This document shows, piece after piece, positions 26,281-35,177 of a stretch of DNA of 64,000 bases (its first letter is position 1; every line of letters starts with the position of its first letter). A model generated the notes under the pieces. It ran no database searches. It saw only the letters and a list, made by a program, of their open reading frames with translations, and was not told the DNA's origin. The translations under genes were made by a program, and so were the position numbers. The DNA comes from Inquilinus limosus DSM 16000 (lineage in GTDB: Bacteria; Pseudomonadota; Alphaproteobacteria; DSM-16000; Inquilinaceae): assembly GCF_000423185.1 (NCBI RefSeq), contig NZ_AUHM01000001.1:248001-312000 (forward strand), read 5' to 3'.

Positions 26281-27279
26281 TCACTGCGAATCGGCGGCGC
26301 CGGAGGCCTCGACGATCGGCGCCCATTTCGCCAGCTCGGCCGACACGTGCTGGGCCAGCTCGTGCGGGGTGGAGCCGACGACGGTGGCGCTGAGCTCGGC
26401 CAGGCGCGGCTGCATCGCCGGGTCCTTCACCGCCTTCAGCGCCGCGGCGTTCAGCCGGTCGATCACCGGCTGCGGCGTGCCGGCCGGGGCGAACAGCGCG
26501 TTCCAGGTGTAGGTCTCGTAGCCCGGCACGCCCGCCTCCTCCATCGTCGGCAGGTCGGGGAAGCTGGCGGAGCGCGTCTTGGTGGTGATCGCCAGCGCCC
26601 GCAGCGTGCCCGCCTTGATGAAGGAGGTGGAGGACGGCAGGTTGTCGAACATGATCGGCACCTGGCCCGCCACAACGTCGTTCAGCGCCGGCCCGGCGCC
26701 GCGATAGGGCACGTGCACCATGTCGACACCGGCGAGGCTCTTGAACAGCTCGCCCGACAGGTGCAGCGGCGTGCCGATGCCGGAGGAGGCGTAGCTGTAC
26801 TCGCCCGGCTTGGACTTCAGCAGCGCGATCAGCTCCTGCACCGAGTTCACCGGCAGGCTCGGATGCACCTCGAGCACGTTGGGCACCAGCACCAGCAGCG
26901 ACACCGGCGCGAAGTCCTTCACCGGATCGTAGGGCATCTCCTTCATGACCGCGGGGTTCAGCGCGTGGGTCGCGATGGTGCCCATCAGGATGGTGTAGCC
27001 GTCGGGGTCGGCCTTGGCGACGGCGGCGGCGCCGATGTTGCCGCCGGCCCCCGCCTTGTTCTCGACGATCACGGTCTGGCCGAGATCAGCGCCCATCTTC
27101 TCGGCGACGAGGCGGGCGATCAGGTCGGTCGAGCCGCCGGCCGCGAACGGCACCACCAGCGTGATCGGCCGCGACGGGAAGGCGTCGGCCGCCGGGGCCG
27201 TCCCGGCCGGCAGCGCCAGACAGGCCGCCAGGCCCGCCAACAGGACGGTTCGTCGGACCAGGCCGTGCAGCGTCGTCAT
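26281..27279 (-). CDS. Bug-family tripartite tricarboxylate transporter substrate-binding protein
   Basis: 332 residues with a Sec signal peptide (hydrophobic VLLAGLAACLALP then cleavage near APAADA). The mature part shows the Bug/TctC hallmarks YPSRPITLVVPFAAGGSTD-like sequence, ADLGQTVIVENKAGAGGNIGAAAVAKADPDGYT, and VHVPYRGAGPALNDVVAGQ. Such periplasmic proteins deliver organic acids to TctAB membrane subunits, but no tctA/tctB is in the window, so it must use a distant partner or act as a sensor. GGGGGAG precedes ATG 27279. It is 22 bp before the aldo/keto reductase. Confidence 0.92.
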   Translation of the reverse strand: MTTLHGLVRRTVLLAGLAACLALPAGTAPAADAFPSRPITLVVPFAAGGSTDLIARLVAEKMGADLGQTVIVENKAGAGGNIGAAAVAKADPDGYTILMGTIATHALNPAVMKEMPYDPVKDFAPVSLLVLVPNVLEVHPSLPVNSVQELIALLKSKPGEYSYASSGIGTPLHLSGELFKSLAGVDMVHVPYRGAGPALNDVVAGQVPIMFDNLPSSTSFIKAGTLRALAITTKTRSASFPDLPTMEEAGVPGYETYTWNALFAPAGTPQPVIDRLNAAALKAVKDPAMQPRLAELSATVVGSTPHELAQHVSAELAKWAPIVEASGAADSQ

Positions 27280-27402
27280 GCGTCTCCCCCTACCTCGATC
27301 ATGCGATGATGCGTTGTTATGACCCGGCGCGGCCGGGGCCGTGCGGCGGGCCGCGATTGTCGCGGAGGACGGCGGCGCTGGCAACCCGCGCCGCCGGTCG
27401 CG

Positions 27403-28176
27403 TCAAGCGGGAGCGTCGGCGGCGATCGTGGTCTCGGGGCTCGCCGCCTCCAGCTCGCGGGCGCTCTGGTTCATGATGAACTGCATCGCCTTGCGCGCTC
27501 CCCGGGCGTCGCCCGCGGCGATGCTCTCATAGACCGCCCGGTGGTCGCCGACCGCCAGGGGGAAGGCCCGGTTGCGCCGCGCCTGCGCCTGGAAGCTCAT
27601 GGTCAGCAGCGGCCCCAGGATGGTGCTGAGCCGCTCGATCAGCGCGTTGCGGCTGGCGGCGAAGACCGCGAGGTGGAAGCGGACATCGGCGCTGTAGAAG
27701 GCGTTCGGGTCCTCCCCCGCCTTCTCCATCTCGTCGAGCGCCTCCTGGATCAGCGCCCGGTCCTCGGGCTGCGACCGGCGCGCCGCCAGCTCCGCCGCCG
27801 CCGGCTCGATCGCCCAGCGCAGCTCGACCAGGTCGCGGCGGAAGCTCGGGATCAGCGCCTCGGGCGAATGCCAGCCGAGGATGTCGGGGTCCAGCAGGTT
27901 CCAGGCCTCGCGCGGCCTGACCCGGGTGCCGGAGCGGCGGCGCGGCTCGACCAGCCCCTTGGCGGCCAGGACCTTGACCGCCTCGCGGATCGCCGAGCGG
28001 CTGGCGCCGTAGGTCTCGGCCAGTTCGCCTTCGCTCGGCAATGTATCTCCGGGAGGTATCTGGCCGGTGACGATCCGGGCTCCGATATCGTGGACCACCC
28101 GGCCGTGCAGGCCGGCGGAGGGATAACCGTTCTTCTTCATGCCGCGGTCGTCGACCTTCTTGGGATCCTGGGTCAT
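27403..28176 (-). CDS. GntR family regulator, FadR/FCD subfamily
   Basis: 257 residues. An N-terminal winged helix (LPSEGELAETYGASRSAIREAVKVLAAKGLVEPRRRSGTRV, about residues 40-85) is followed by an all-helical FCD effector domain with the metal-binding Asp/His pattern (DVRFHLAVFAAS and VGDHRAVYESI). FCD regulators usually repress sugar-acid or carboxylate catabolic operons and are released by a pathway intermediate. Its position inside the cluster, between the SDR and the binding protein, suggests local control. The upstream 49 bp are AT-rich (TTGACAAAAATATCG). Confidence 0.9.
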   Translation of the reverse strand: MTQDPKKVDDRGMKKNGYPSAGLHGRVVHDIGARIVTGQIPPGDTLPSEGELAETYGASRSAIREAVKVLAAKGLVEPRRRSGTRVRPREAWNLLDPDILGWHSPEALIPSFRRDLVELRWAIEPAAAELAARRSQPEDRALIQEALDEMEKAGEDPNAFYSADVRFHLAVFAASRNALIERLSTILGPLLTMSFQAQARRNRAFPLAVGDHRAVYESIAAGDARGARKAMQFIMNQSARELEAASPETTIAADAPA

Positions 28177-28225
28177 TGTCGCCGAAATCTCCCGCGTTGC
28201 AATGATTTGACAAAAATATCGTTGC

Positions 28226-28978
28226 TCAGCGCCCTCCGGACACGTCGATCGTGGTCGCCGTCATGTAGGAGGCGGCGTCGGAGAGCAGGAACAGCACGGC
28301 CTCGGCGATCTCCTCCGGCCGGCCGATGCGGCCGATCGGGATGGTCGGCGCCACCGCGCCCAGCACCGTCTTGCCGCCGATATGGTCGTCGTTGATGTCG
28401 GTGTCGGTCAGGCCCGGGCGCAGGCCGACGACGCGGATGCCGTCGGCCGCCACCTCGCGCGCCAGGCCCGTGGTGAAGGAATCGACCGCGCCCTTGGAGG
28501 AGGCGTAGGCCACCTCCTGCGGCAGCCCGCCGTGCCGGGCCGCGACCGAGGAGATGTTGACGATCACGCCGCCCGGCCCGCCATGGCGCCGCGACATCCG
28601 GCGGATCGCCTCGCGGCTGCAGTAGAACATGCCGAAGACGTTGGTGGCGTAGAGCGCGGTGAGGGCCTGCGGGTCGTCCAGGCCGTCGACCCGGCTCACC
28701 GGGCCGATCACCCCGGCGTTGTTGACGAGCGCGGTGACCGGGCCGAGCGCCCGGTCGATCTCGGCGAACATGGCCGTCACTGCGGCGCTGTCGCCGACAT
28801 CGGCGGCGAAGGAAGCGGCCTCGCCGCCCGCCGCCGCGATCTCCGCCACCAGCCGCTCCGCCGCGCCGCGCGACCGCCCGTAGTTGACGGCGACGCTCCA
28901 GCCGCGGGCTGCGCCCAGCCGGGCGATGGCGGCGCCGATTCCCCGTCCGGAGCCGGTGACGAGCAGCACCCCAGCCAT
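28226..28978 (-). CDS. Short-chain dehydrogenase/reductase
   Basis: 250 residues, classical SDR. The Rossmann motif TGSGRGIG is at residues about 8-15, NNAGV near 87, the catalytic Ser in NISSVAAR, and YASSKGA contains the catalytic Tyr and Lys. The end DAASYMTATTIDVSGGR is typical of FabG-like and sugar-dehydrogenase SDRs. ATG at 28978 was chosen because MAGVLLVTGSG starts the fold. It is the first gene of the minus-strand cluster and divergent from the FAH-type gene at 29045; the substrate is unknown but probably a sugar acid or lactone intermediate. Confidence 0.88.
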   Translation of the reverse strand: MAGVLLVTGSGRGIGAAIARLGAARGWSVAVNYGRSRGAAERLVAEIAAAGGEAASFAADVGDSAAVTAMFAEIDRALGPVTALVNNAGVIGPVSRVDGLDDPQALTALYATNVFGMFYCSREAIRRMSRRHGGPGGVIVNISSVAARHGGLPQEVAYASSKGAVDSFTTGLAREVAADGIRVVGLRPGLTDTDINDDHIGGKTVLGAVAPTIPIGRIGRPEEIAEAVLFLLSDAASYMTATTIDVSGGR

Positions 28979-29044
28979 GGCGTCCTCCGCTTGTCCGACG
29001 AATGAACGTAGCAGAGGATAATTGCCCGACCAATGGAGTGCGCG

Positions 29045-29824
29045 ATGGCAATCGATCTCCAGACTGCCGCCGGGATCCTGGCCGGCCACCGGCTGCGGCC
29101 CGGTGCCTTTCCGGGCCTGCCGGAGGCGCTGCGCCCGGCCGACCTCGATGCCGCGCGCCGGCTGCAGGATGCGGTGCATGAGCGTCTGTCCGCCGATCTC
29201 GGGCCGCGGATCGGCTGGAAGATCGGCTGCACCACCCCGGTGATGCAGCGCTTCCTCGGCATCCCGGAGCCCTGCGAGGGCGGCATCTTCCGGGCCAATG
29301 CCCAGACGAGCCCCGGCCGCTTCCCGGCGGCGGCGCATCACCGGATCGGCGTCGAATGCGAGATCGCGGTCCGGATCGGGCGCGACCTGCCGCCGGGCGA
29401 GCCCGACCGCGCCGTCCTGGAGGCCGCGGTGGAGTCAGTGCTGCCGGCGATCGAGGTGGTCGACGACCGCTATGCCGATTTCGCCGCGCTCGGCGCGCCG
29501 ACCCTGCTGGCCGACGACTTCTTCCAGGCCGGCTGCGTGCTGGGGCCGCCGCTCGCCGACTGGCGCGACCTGGACCTCGCGGCGCTGTCCGGCCGGATGC
29601 TGGTCGACGGGGTCGAGGCCGGCCAGGGCCACGGCCGCGACGTGCTGGGCCACCCGCTGAACGCCCTGGCCTGGCTGGCCGGGACGCTGGCCCGCCGCGG
29701 CCAGGGCCTCAAGGCCGGCGAGATCGTGCTGCTGGGCAGCCTGGTGCAGACCCAGTGGCTCGCCCCTGGCGCCCGGGTCGCCATCGAGATCGAGGCGCTG
29801 GGCCGGGTGGAGATGAAAGCGTAG
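29045..29824 (+). CDS. 2-keto-4-pentenoate hydratase/fumarylacetoacetate hydrolase family protein
   Basis: 259 residues with the FAH/MhpD fold signature: GRIGWKIGCTTP-like substrate loop, the metal-binding IGVECEIAVRIG, LPAIEVVDDRY and a C-terminal GEIVLLGSLVQTQWLAPG. MhpD-type hydratases and related 2-keto-3-deoxy acid hydrolases/decarboxylases share this fold. It diverges from the SDR across 66 bp, so the two are likely expressed together. ATG 29045 is listed; ATG 29033 is in frame. In this setting it may handle a 2-keto-3-deoxy sugar acid; that is inference. Confidence 0.8.
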   Translation: MAIDLQTAAGILAGHRLRPGAFPGLPEALRPADLDAARRLQDAVHERLSADLGPRIGWKIGCTTPVMQRFLGIPEPCEGGIFRANAQTSPGRFPAAAHHRIGVECEIAVRIGRDLPPGEPDRAVLEAAVESVLPAIEVVDDRYADFAALGAPTLLADDFFQAGCVLGPPLADWRDLDLAALSGRMLVDGVEAGQGHGRDVLGHPLNALAWLAGTLARRGQGLKAGEIVLLGSLVQTQWLAPGARVAIEIEALGRVEMKA

Positions 29825-29828
29825 AGCC

Positions 29829-32249
29829 CTATCGCCCCAGCAGGGCCGCGGCGCAGGCGTCGAGGATGGCGTCGGCGTCGAGGCCGTATTTGCGGTAGAG
29901 CTGCGGAATGGTGCCGGACTGGCCGAAATGCTCAACCCCGAGCGGCTTGACCCGGTGGCCATGCACGCCGCCGAGCCAGGACAGCGTCGCCGGATGCCCG
30001 TCCAGCACCGTCACCAGCGCCGCGTCCGGCGCCAGAGGCGCCAGGAGCTGCCGCGCCAGGCAGGGCTCGACCGCATGGCCGGCGCGCACCGCCGCCAGCT
30101 CGGCATGCCAGCCGGCGTTCAGACGGTCGGCCGAGGTCACGGCCAGGAGGCCGGCGCCGGGAATGTCCTCCAGCACCTGCTCGAAGGCGGCGATCGCCTC
30201 CGGCGCCACGGCCCCCGTGTAGACGATGGCCAGCGACGCGCCCGGCGCCGGCTCGCGCAGCCAATAGCCGCCGGCGATGATCGCCCGGCGCAGGTCGTCG
30301 GTCATCTCCCGCCGCGGCTGCTCCAGCGGCCGGGTCGACAGGCGCAGATAGACCGAGCCGCCGTCATGGTCGCGCACCCAGTCGCCCGCCGCCGGGTCCG
30401 ACTTGTCGCGCTGCATGTAGTCGAAGCCCCAGGCCATGATCGCCGCCAGCTCGTCGACATAGGCCGGCTCGAAGCTGGCCAGGCCGTCCTGGGCCATGCC
30501 GATCAGCGGCGTGCCGATCGACTGGTGCGCCCCGCCTTCCGGCGCCAGGGTCAGGCCGGACGGCGTCGCCACCAGCATGAAGCGGGCATCCTGGTAGCAG
30601 GCGTAGTTCAGGGCATCGAGGCCGCGGGCGATGAACGGATCGTAGAGGGTGCCGACCGGCAGCAGCCGCTCGCCGAACAGCGAATGGGTCAGGCCCAGCG
30701 CGGCGAGGTTGATGAACAGGTTGTTCTCGGCGATGCCGAGCTCGACATGCTGGCCGTCCGGCGACATGCCCCAGCGCTGGGCCGAGACCACCTTCTGCTC
30801 CTTGAACACGTCGGCGCGGACGTGGCGGTCGAAGATACCGCGGCGGTTCACCCAGCCGCCGAGATTGGTGGAGACGGTGACGTCGGGAGAGGTGGTGACC
30901 ACGCGCTCGGCCATCCTGTCCTCGCGCTTGGCGAGGTCGGCCATAATCCGGCCGAAGCCCTCCTGGGTCGACATGGTCTCGGCCCGGGTGAAGTCGAGGT
31001 CGCGCGGGACCGGGATCCGGTCGGCCCGGTAGCGCCGCCGCCCCTCGGCGACGAAGGGCGCGGCGGCGAGGAAGGCGCGGAGGTCCTCCGCCATCTCCTC
31101 CATGCCGGCGAAGGGCTCCCATTCCCGGTCCTCGGGCACGCCCTGGCTGGCCTGGAAGGCGGCCATCTGCTCCGGGTTCATCAGCCCGGCATGGTTGTCC
31201 TTGTGACCGGCGAAGGGCAGGCCGAAGCCCTTGATGGTGTAGGCGATGAACACCGTCGGCACGTCGTCGGCGATGCCGTGGAAGGCATCCAGCACCGTCT
31301 CCATGTCGTGGCCGGCGAGATTGGTCATCAGCGCGGCCAGCGCCGAGTCGTCATGATCCGCCAGGAGCTCGGGGATGCCCGGCTCGCCGCCGATATCGGC
31401 CAGCAGCTGGCGGCGCCAGGCCGCGCCGCCCTGATAGACCAGGGCGGAGTAGAGCGGGTTCGGGCATTCGTCGATCCAGCGCCGCAGAGCGTCCCCGCCC
31501 GGGCCGCGGAACGCGGCTTCCAGCAGCCGGCCGTATTTCAGGGTGACGACCCGCCAGCCCATGTTCTCGAACAGCTTGTCGATGCGGGCGAAGAGCCGCT
31601 CGGTGACGATCGAATCGAGGCTCTGGCGGTTGTAGTCGACCACCCACCAGACGTTGCGGACGTCGTGCTTCCAGCCCTCCAGCAGGGCCTCGTAGATGTT
31701 GCCCTCGTCCAGCTCGGCATCACCCAGGAGGGCCACCATGCGGCCGCCGGTCTTGGCCTCGCGGCCCCATTCCTTCAGCGCGACATAATCCTGCGCGATC
31801 GAGGCGAACAGCGTCATGGCGACGCCGAGCCCGACCGAGCCGGTGGAGAAGTCGACGTCGTCCGCGTCCTTGGTGCGCGACGGGTAGGACTGGGCCCCGC
31901 CGAGCGAGCGGAAGTTCTCCAGGTTCTCGCGCGTCTGCTGGCCCAGCAGGTACTGGATGGCGTGGAACACCGGGCTGGCATGCGGCTTCACCGCCACCCG
32001 GTCCCGCGGCCGCAGGACGTCGAGATAGAGCGCGGTCATCACCGTGACCAGCGACGCCGAGGAGGCCTGGTGCCCGCCGACCTTGAGCCCGTCCGGATTG
32101 GGCCGCAGGTGGTTGGCGTTGTGGATCGTCCAGGCGGACAGCCAGAGGATCTTCTTCTCCAGCGCCTTCAGCAGGCGCAGCCGATCGGCCTCCGCCGCGC
32201 CTTCGGCCTCGATGCGCGCATCCCGCACCCTGCGACCAACCGTCCCCAT
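29829..32249 (-). CDS. AceE-like thiamine-diphosphate enzyme (homodimeric pyruvate dehydrogenase E1/transketolase family)
   Basis: About 806 residues, close to homodimeric E1 proteins. The N-terminal ThDP module has HASPVFHAIQYLLG and the cofactor motif GDAELDEGNIYEAL...VVDYNRQSLD; the pyrimidine module has GISPDGQHVELGIAENNLF-like sequence with the conserved Glu, and a transketolase C-terminal domain follows. No lipoyl E2 or E3 gene is adjacent, so the acceptor complex is not evident and the exact 2-oxo acid is open. GTG at 32273 is an alternative start to ATG 32249. It is divergent from the DUF1800 gene and converges with the FAH-family gene four bases away. Confidence 0.8.
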   Translation of the reverse strand: MGTVGRRVRDARIEAEGAAEADRLRLLKALEKKILWLSAWTIHNANHLRPNPDGLKVGGHQASSASLVTVMTALYLDVLRPRDRVAVKPHASPVFHAIQYLLGQQTRENLENFRSLGGAQSYPSRTKDADDVDFSTGSVGLGVAMTLFASIAQDYVALKEWGREAKTGGRMVALLGDAELDEGNIYEALLEGWKHDVRNVWWVVDYNRQSLDSIVTERLFARIDKLFENMGWRVVTLKYGRLLEAAFRGPGGDALRRWIDECPNPLYSALVYQGGAAWRRQLLADIGGEPGIPELLADHDDSALAALMTNLAGHDMETVLDAFHGIADDVPTVFIAYTIKGFGLPFAGHKDNHAGLMNPEQMAAFQASQGVPEDREWEPFAGMEEMAEDLRAFLAAAPFVAEGRRRYRADRIPVPRDLDFTRAETMSTQEGFGRIMADLAKREDRMAERVVTTSPDVTVSTNLGGWVNRRGIFDRHVRADVFKEQKVVSAQRWGMSPDGQHVELGIAENNLFINLAALGLTHSLFGERLLPVGTLYDPFIARGLDALNYACYQDARFMLVATPSGLTLAPEGGAHQSIGTPLIGMAQDGLASFEPAYVDELAAIMAWGFDYMQRDKSDPAAGDWVRDHDGGSVYLRLSTRPLEQPRREMTDDLRRAIIAGGYWLREPAPGASLAIVYTGAVAPEAIAAFEQVLEDIPGAGLLAVTSADRLNAGWHAELAAVRAGHAVEPCLARQLLAPLAPDAALVTVLDGHPATLSWLGGVHGHRVKPLGVEHFGQSGTIPQLYRKYGLDADAILDACAAALLGR

Positions 32250-32426
32250 CGCCCGACGTCCTCGCCCTGCCACGGATCAGACCCTATACCTTAAGGAGCA
32301 CGTCAGTGAGCCGGACGCAACGCCGGCGCGCTGCCCCCGCAACGACGCCGGCCGACGGAATCCCGCCGCCGCGCCGTGCAGGGGCCGGGAGGGGGTCGAC
32401 CGTTCGGAAGCGGAGACGGAGAAGCC

Positions 32427-33746
32427 ATGTCTCTCGTCGAAGCGGCGATCGCCGCCAACCGTTTCGGCTTCGGCGCCCGGCCGGGCGAGCTGGAGACCAT
32501 CGCCGACAACCCGAAGGCCTGGCTGCGGGCGCAGATCCGCCAGCCGGCCGCGCCCGCCGGCGACCTGCCGATGACCCGGGCCGGGCTGGCCGTCCTGATC
32601 GCGGTGCGGACCGCGCCCGAGATGGACACCCGCAAGGCGCATCAGCAGGAGGCGATCGCGTTGCGCGACCGCGACCGCATCGCCCATATCCGCTCGGCGG
32701 TGGCCGCCGACACGCCGTTCCGCGAGCGGCTGGTCAAGTTCTGGACCAACCACTTCACCGTCTCCTATGCCCAGAACTACGTCGTCCCCTTCGCCGGCGC
32801 CTATGAGAACGAGGCGATCCGCCCCCATGCCACCGGCCGGTTCCGCGACCTGCTGGGCGCGGTGGTGAAGCACCCGGCGATGCTGTTCTATCTCGACAAC
32901 GCCCGCTCGGTCGGGCCGAACTCGAAGGGCGGGAAGCAGGCCGGGCTGGGCCTGAACGAGAATCTGGGGCGGGAGCTGATGGAGCTGCACACGCTGGGCG
33001 TCGACGGCGGCTACACCCAGGCCGATGTGCGGGCGCTGGCGATGATCCTGACCGGCTGGACGCCCGGCCGCGCCAAGGACCCGCCCGGCACGGTCTTCGC
33101 CTTCCGCCCGACCGGCCACGAGCCCGGGCCGAAGACCTTCCTGGGCAAGACCTATCCGGAGGCCGGCCAGGACGAGGGCGAGGCGGCGCTCGACGCGCTG
33201 GCCGCCCATCCGGCCACCGCCCGGCATATCGCCACCCAGCTGGCCCGCCACTTCATCGCCGACGACCCGCCGGAGGCCGCGGTGGACCGCCTGGCCCGGA
33301 CCTTCCAGGACACCGGCGGCGACCTGGCCGCGGTGTCCGAGGCGCTGGTCGACAGCCCGGAGGCCTGGGCGCCGGAGCCGCGGAAGTTCAAGACGCCGAT
33401 GGAGCTGGTGGCCTCGGCCCTGCGCGGCTTCGGCGCCGACGACGCCGATGTCGCGGCGGTGAACTGGACCCGCCGGCTGGGGCAGCAGATCTACAACGCG
33501 CCGTCGCCGCAGGGCTGGTCGGACCATGAATCCGACTGGCTGGCGCCGGAGCTGGTGATGCAGCGGATCGAATGGAGCTATCAGGTGATCCCCCGCCTGG
33601 TGGCCGACCAGTCGCCCCTGCCCTTCGCCGAGGCGCTGCTGGGCCCGGGCCTGTCGGACAACACCAGGGGCGTGCTGATGGGCGCGCCGAGCCAGCGCGA
33701 GGGCATCGCCCTGGCGCTGCTGAGCCCCGAATTCCAGAGGAGATGA
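32427..33746 (+). CDS. DUF1800 domain-containing protein
   Basis: 439 residues. It matches the DUF1800 family: an N-terminal NRFGFGARPGELE motif, FWTNHFTVS, NENLGRELMELHTLGVDGGYTQADVRALAMILTGWT, and ATQLARHFIADDPP. Members are usually encoded directly before a DUF1501 protein, as here with a 4-bp gap, and the pair is thought to act in the cell envelope or periplasm, though the biochemical role is not established. No clear signal peptide is visible. The ATG at 32427 (MSLVEAAIAANRFGFG) fits the family start. Confidence 0.88.
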   Translation: MSLVEAAIAANRFGFGARPGELETIADNPKAWLRAQIRQPAAPAGDLPMTRAGLAVLIAVRTAPEMDTRKAHQQEAIALRDRDRIAHIRSAVAADTPFRERLVKFWTNHFTVSYAQNYVVPFAGAYENEAIRPHATGRFRDLLGAVVKHPAMLFYLDNARSVGPNSKGGKQAGLGLNENLGRELMELHTLGVDGGYTQADVRALAMILTGWTPGRAKDPPGTVFAFRPTGHEPGPKTFLGKTYPEAGQDEGEAALDALAAHPATARHIATQLARHFIADDPPEAAVDRLARTFQDTGGDLAAVSEALVDSPEAWAPEPRKFKTPMELVASALRGFGADDADVAAVNWTRRLGQQIYNAPSPQGWSDHESDWLAPELVMQRIEWSYQVIPRLVADQSPLPFAEALLGPGLSDNTRGVLMGAPSQREGIALALLSPEFQRR

Positions 33747-33750
33747 GAGG

Positions 33751-35007
33751 ATGGAGCTGACCCGACGCCATCTTCTCGGCGGTTTCGCGGCCACCGCCGC
33801 GGCGACGGTGCTGCCGGCCAGGCTGCTGCTGGCCAAGGCGCCGATCGAGCAGCGCTTCGTGCTGGTGATCCTGCGCGGCGCCCTCGACGGCCTGGCCGCG
33901 GTGCCGCCCTATGCCGATCCGGACCATCGCGCGCTGCGCGGCGCCCTGGCTCCGCCCGACCCCGGCCAGGACGGTGGCATGGTCGACCTGGACGGGCGCT
34001 TCGCCCTGCATCCGGCGCTGGCGCCGCTGAAGGACTGGTACGCCGAGGGCAGCTTCCTGCCCCTGCACGCCGTGGCCTCGCCGTATCGCGAGCGGTCGCA
34101 TTTCGACGGCCAGGACCTGCTGGAGACCGGCGCGCCGCGGCTGGACGGCACCCGCGACGGCTGGCTGAACCGCACGCTGGGCCTGATCGGCGCCACCGAC
34201 CGGCGCTTCGGCATCGCCTTCACGGAGGAGATCCCGCTGGTGCTGCGGGGATCGACGCCGGTCACCTCCTGGCTGCCGGCCCGTCCGTCGGTGCTGCCGC
34301 CCGGCTTCCCCGACCTAGTCGCCAGCCTGTACGCCCGGGATCCGGCGCTGCACGCGGCCTATTCCGCCGGGCTGGACACCACCGCCTATGGCCGGCGGAT
34401 CCAGGAGACGATGCGGACCAGCGGTTCAGCCGGGCCTGCCGGCGCCGCCATACCCGGCGACATGGCGGCGAAGGGCGGGACGGCGCGGGCCGCAGCCGGC
34501 GCCGACCTGCAGCTGGCCGAGGCCGCCGGCCGGTTCCTGGCCGACCCCAAGGGTTCGCGCATCGCGGTGATGGAGCTGTATGGCTGGGACACCCATGTGC
34601 AGCAGGCCAGGCGGCTGGACCGGCTGCTGGCCGCCTATGCCGCCACGCTGCAGGCGCTGCGCGACGGGCTGGGCGATGCCTGGCAGCAGACCGCGATCCT
34701 GACGGTGACGGAGTTCGGCCGCACCGCCGCGGTCAACGGCTCCGGCGGCACCGACCACGGCACCGCCTCGGTCGCCTTCCTGGCCGGCGGCGCGGTGCAT
34801 GGCGGCCGGGTGCTGACCGACTGGCCCGGGCTGGCGACGGACAGGCTGTACCAGGGCCGCGACCTGGCCCCGACCACCGACCTGCGCGCCGTGGCCAAGG
34901 GCGTGTTCCGCGACCATCTCGGCCTGCCGGAGGACGCGCTGACCCGCGTCGTCTTCCCCGGCAGCGCCGAGGCGGCGCCGATGCGGGAGCTGGTCAGGCG
35001 GGCGTAG
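33751..35007 (+). CDS. DUF1501 domain-containing Tat-exported protein
   Basis: 418 residues. The N-terminus is a twin-arginine signal (LTRRHLLGGF followed by an Ala-rich hydrophobic stretch, cleavage near residue 30). The mature protein has the DUF1501 alkaline-phosphatase-like pattern: VLVILRGALDGLAAVPPYADP, FLPLHAVASPYRERSHFDGQDLLE, VMELYGWDTH and TVTEFGRTAAVNGSGGTDHG, residues that would bind metals in the sulfatase/phosphatase superfamily. It is coupled to the DUF1800 gene. The Tat signal implies it folds, perhaps with a metal, before export. Confidence 0.9.
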   Translation: MELTRRHLLGGFAATAAATVLPARLLLAKAPIEQRFVLVILRGALDGLAAVPPYADPDHRALRGALAPPDPGQDGGMVDLDGRFALHPALAPLKDWYAEGSFLPLHAVASPYRERSHFDGQDLLETGAPRLDGTRDGWLNRTLGLIGATDRRFGIAFTEEIPLVLRGSTPVTSWLPARPSVLPPGFPDLVASLYARDPALHAAYSAGLDTTAYGRRIQETMRTSGSAGPAGAAIPGDMAAKGGTARAAAGADLQLAEAAGRFLADPKGSRIAVMELYGWDTHVQQARRLDRLLAAYAATLQALRDGLGDAWQQTAILTVTEFGRTAAVNGSGGTDHGTASVAFLAGGAVHGGRVLTDWPGLATDRLYQGRDLAPTTDLRAVAKGVFRDHLGLPEDALTRVVFPGSAEAAPMRELVRRA

Positions 35008-35043
35008 TGCCAGTTCCCGTTATGAGCGACCGATATTCATCAT

Positions 35044-35132
35044 CGTCATGGCGAGCCCCGAAGGGGCGCGGCCATCCAGGGCTGCTCGCACCGGCCCTGG
35101 ATGGCCACGGCGCTCCGCGCCTCGCCATGACG
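35044..35132 (+). repeat. Dispersed palindromic repeat, family A copy 2
   Basis: An 89-bp palindrome with exact ends CGTCATGGCGAG/CTCGCCATGACG and inner arms GCGGCCATCCAGGGC/GCCCTGGATGGCC. It matches the copy at 1612-1695 in both ends and inner arms. It lies between two convergent genes. Confidence 0.85.
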
Positions 35133-35177
35133 ACAAGGGTCATGGGTTCTCAATAACGAGGGCTGGTGAAAGACCCG

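Noticed and set aside
29928-32294. 788-codon open frame antisense to the AceE-like gene
   Set aside because: Shadow frame with His/Arg/Gly-rich composition; the minus-strand gene has clear thiamine-diphosphate motifs.
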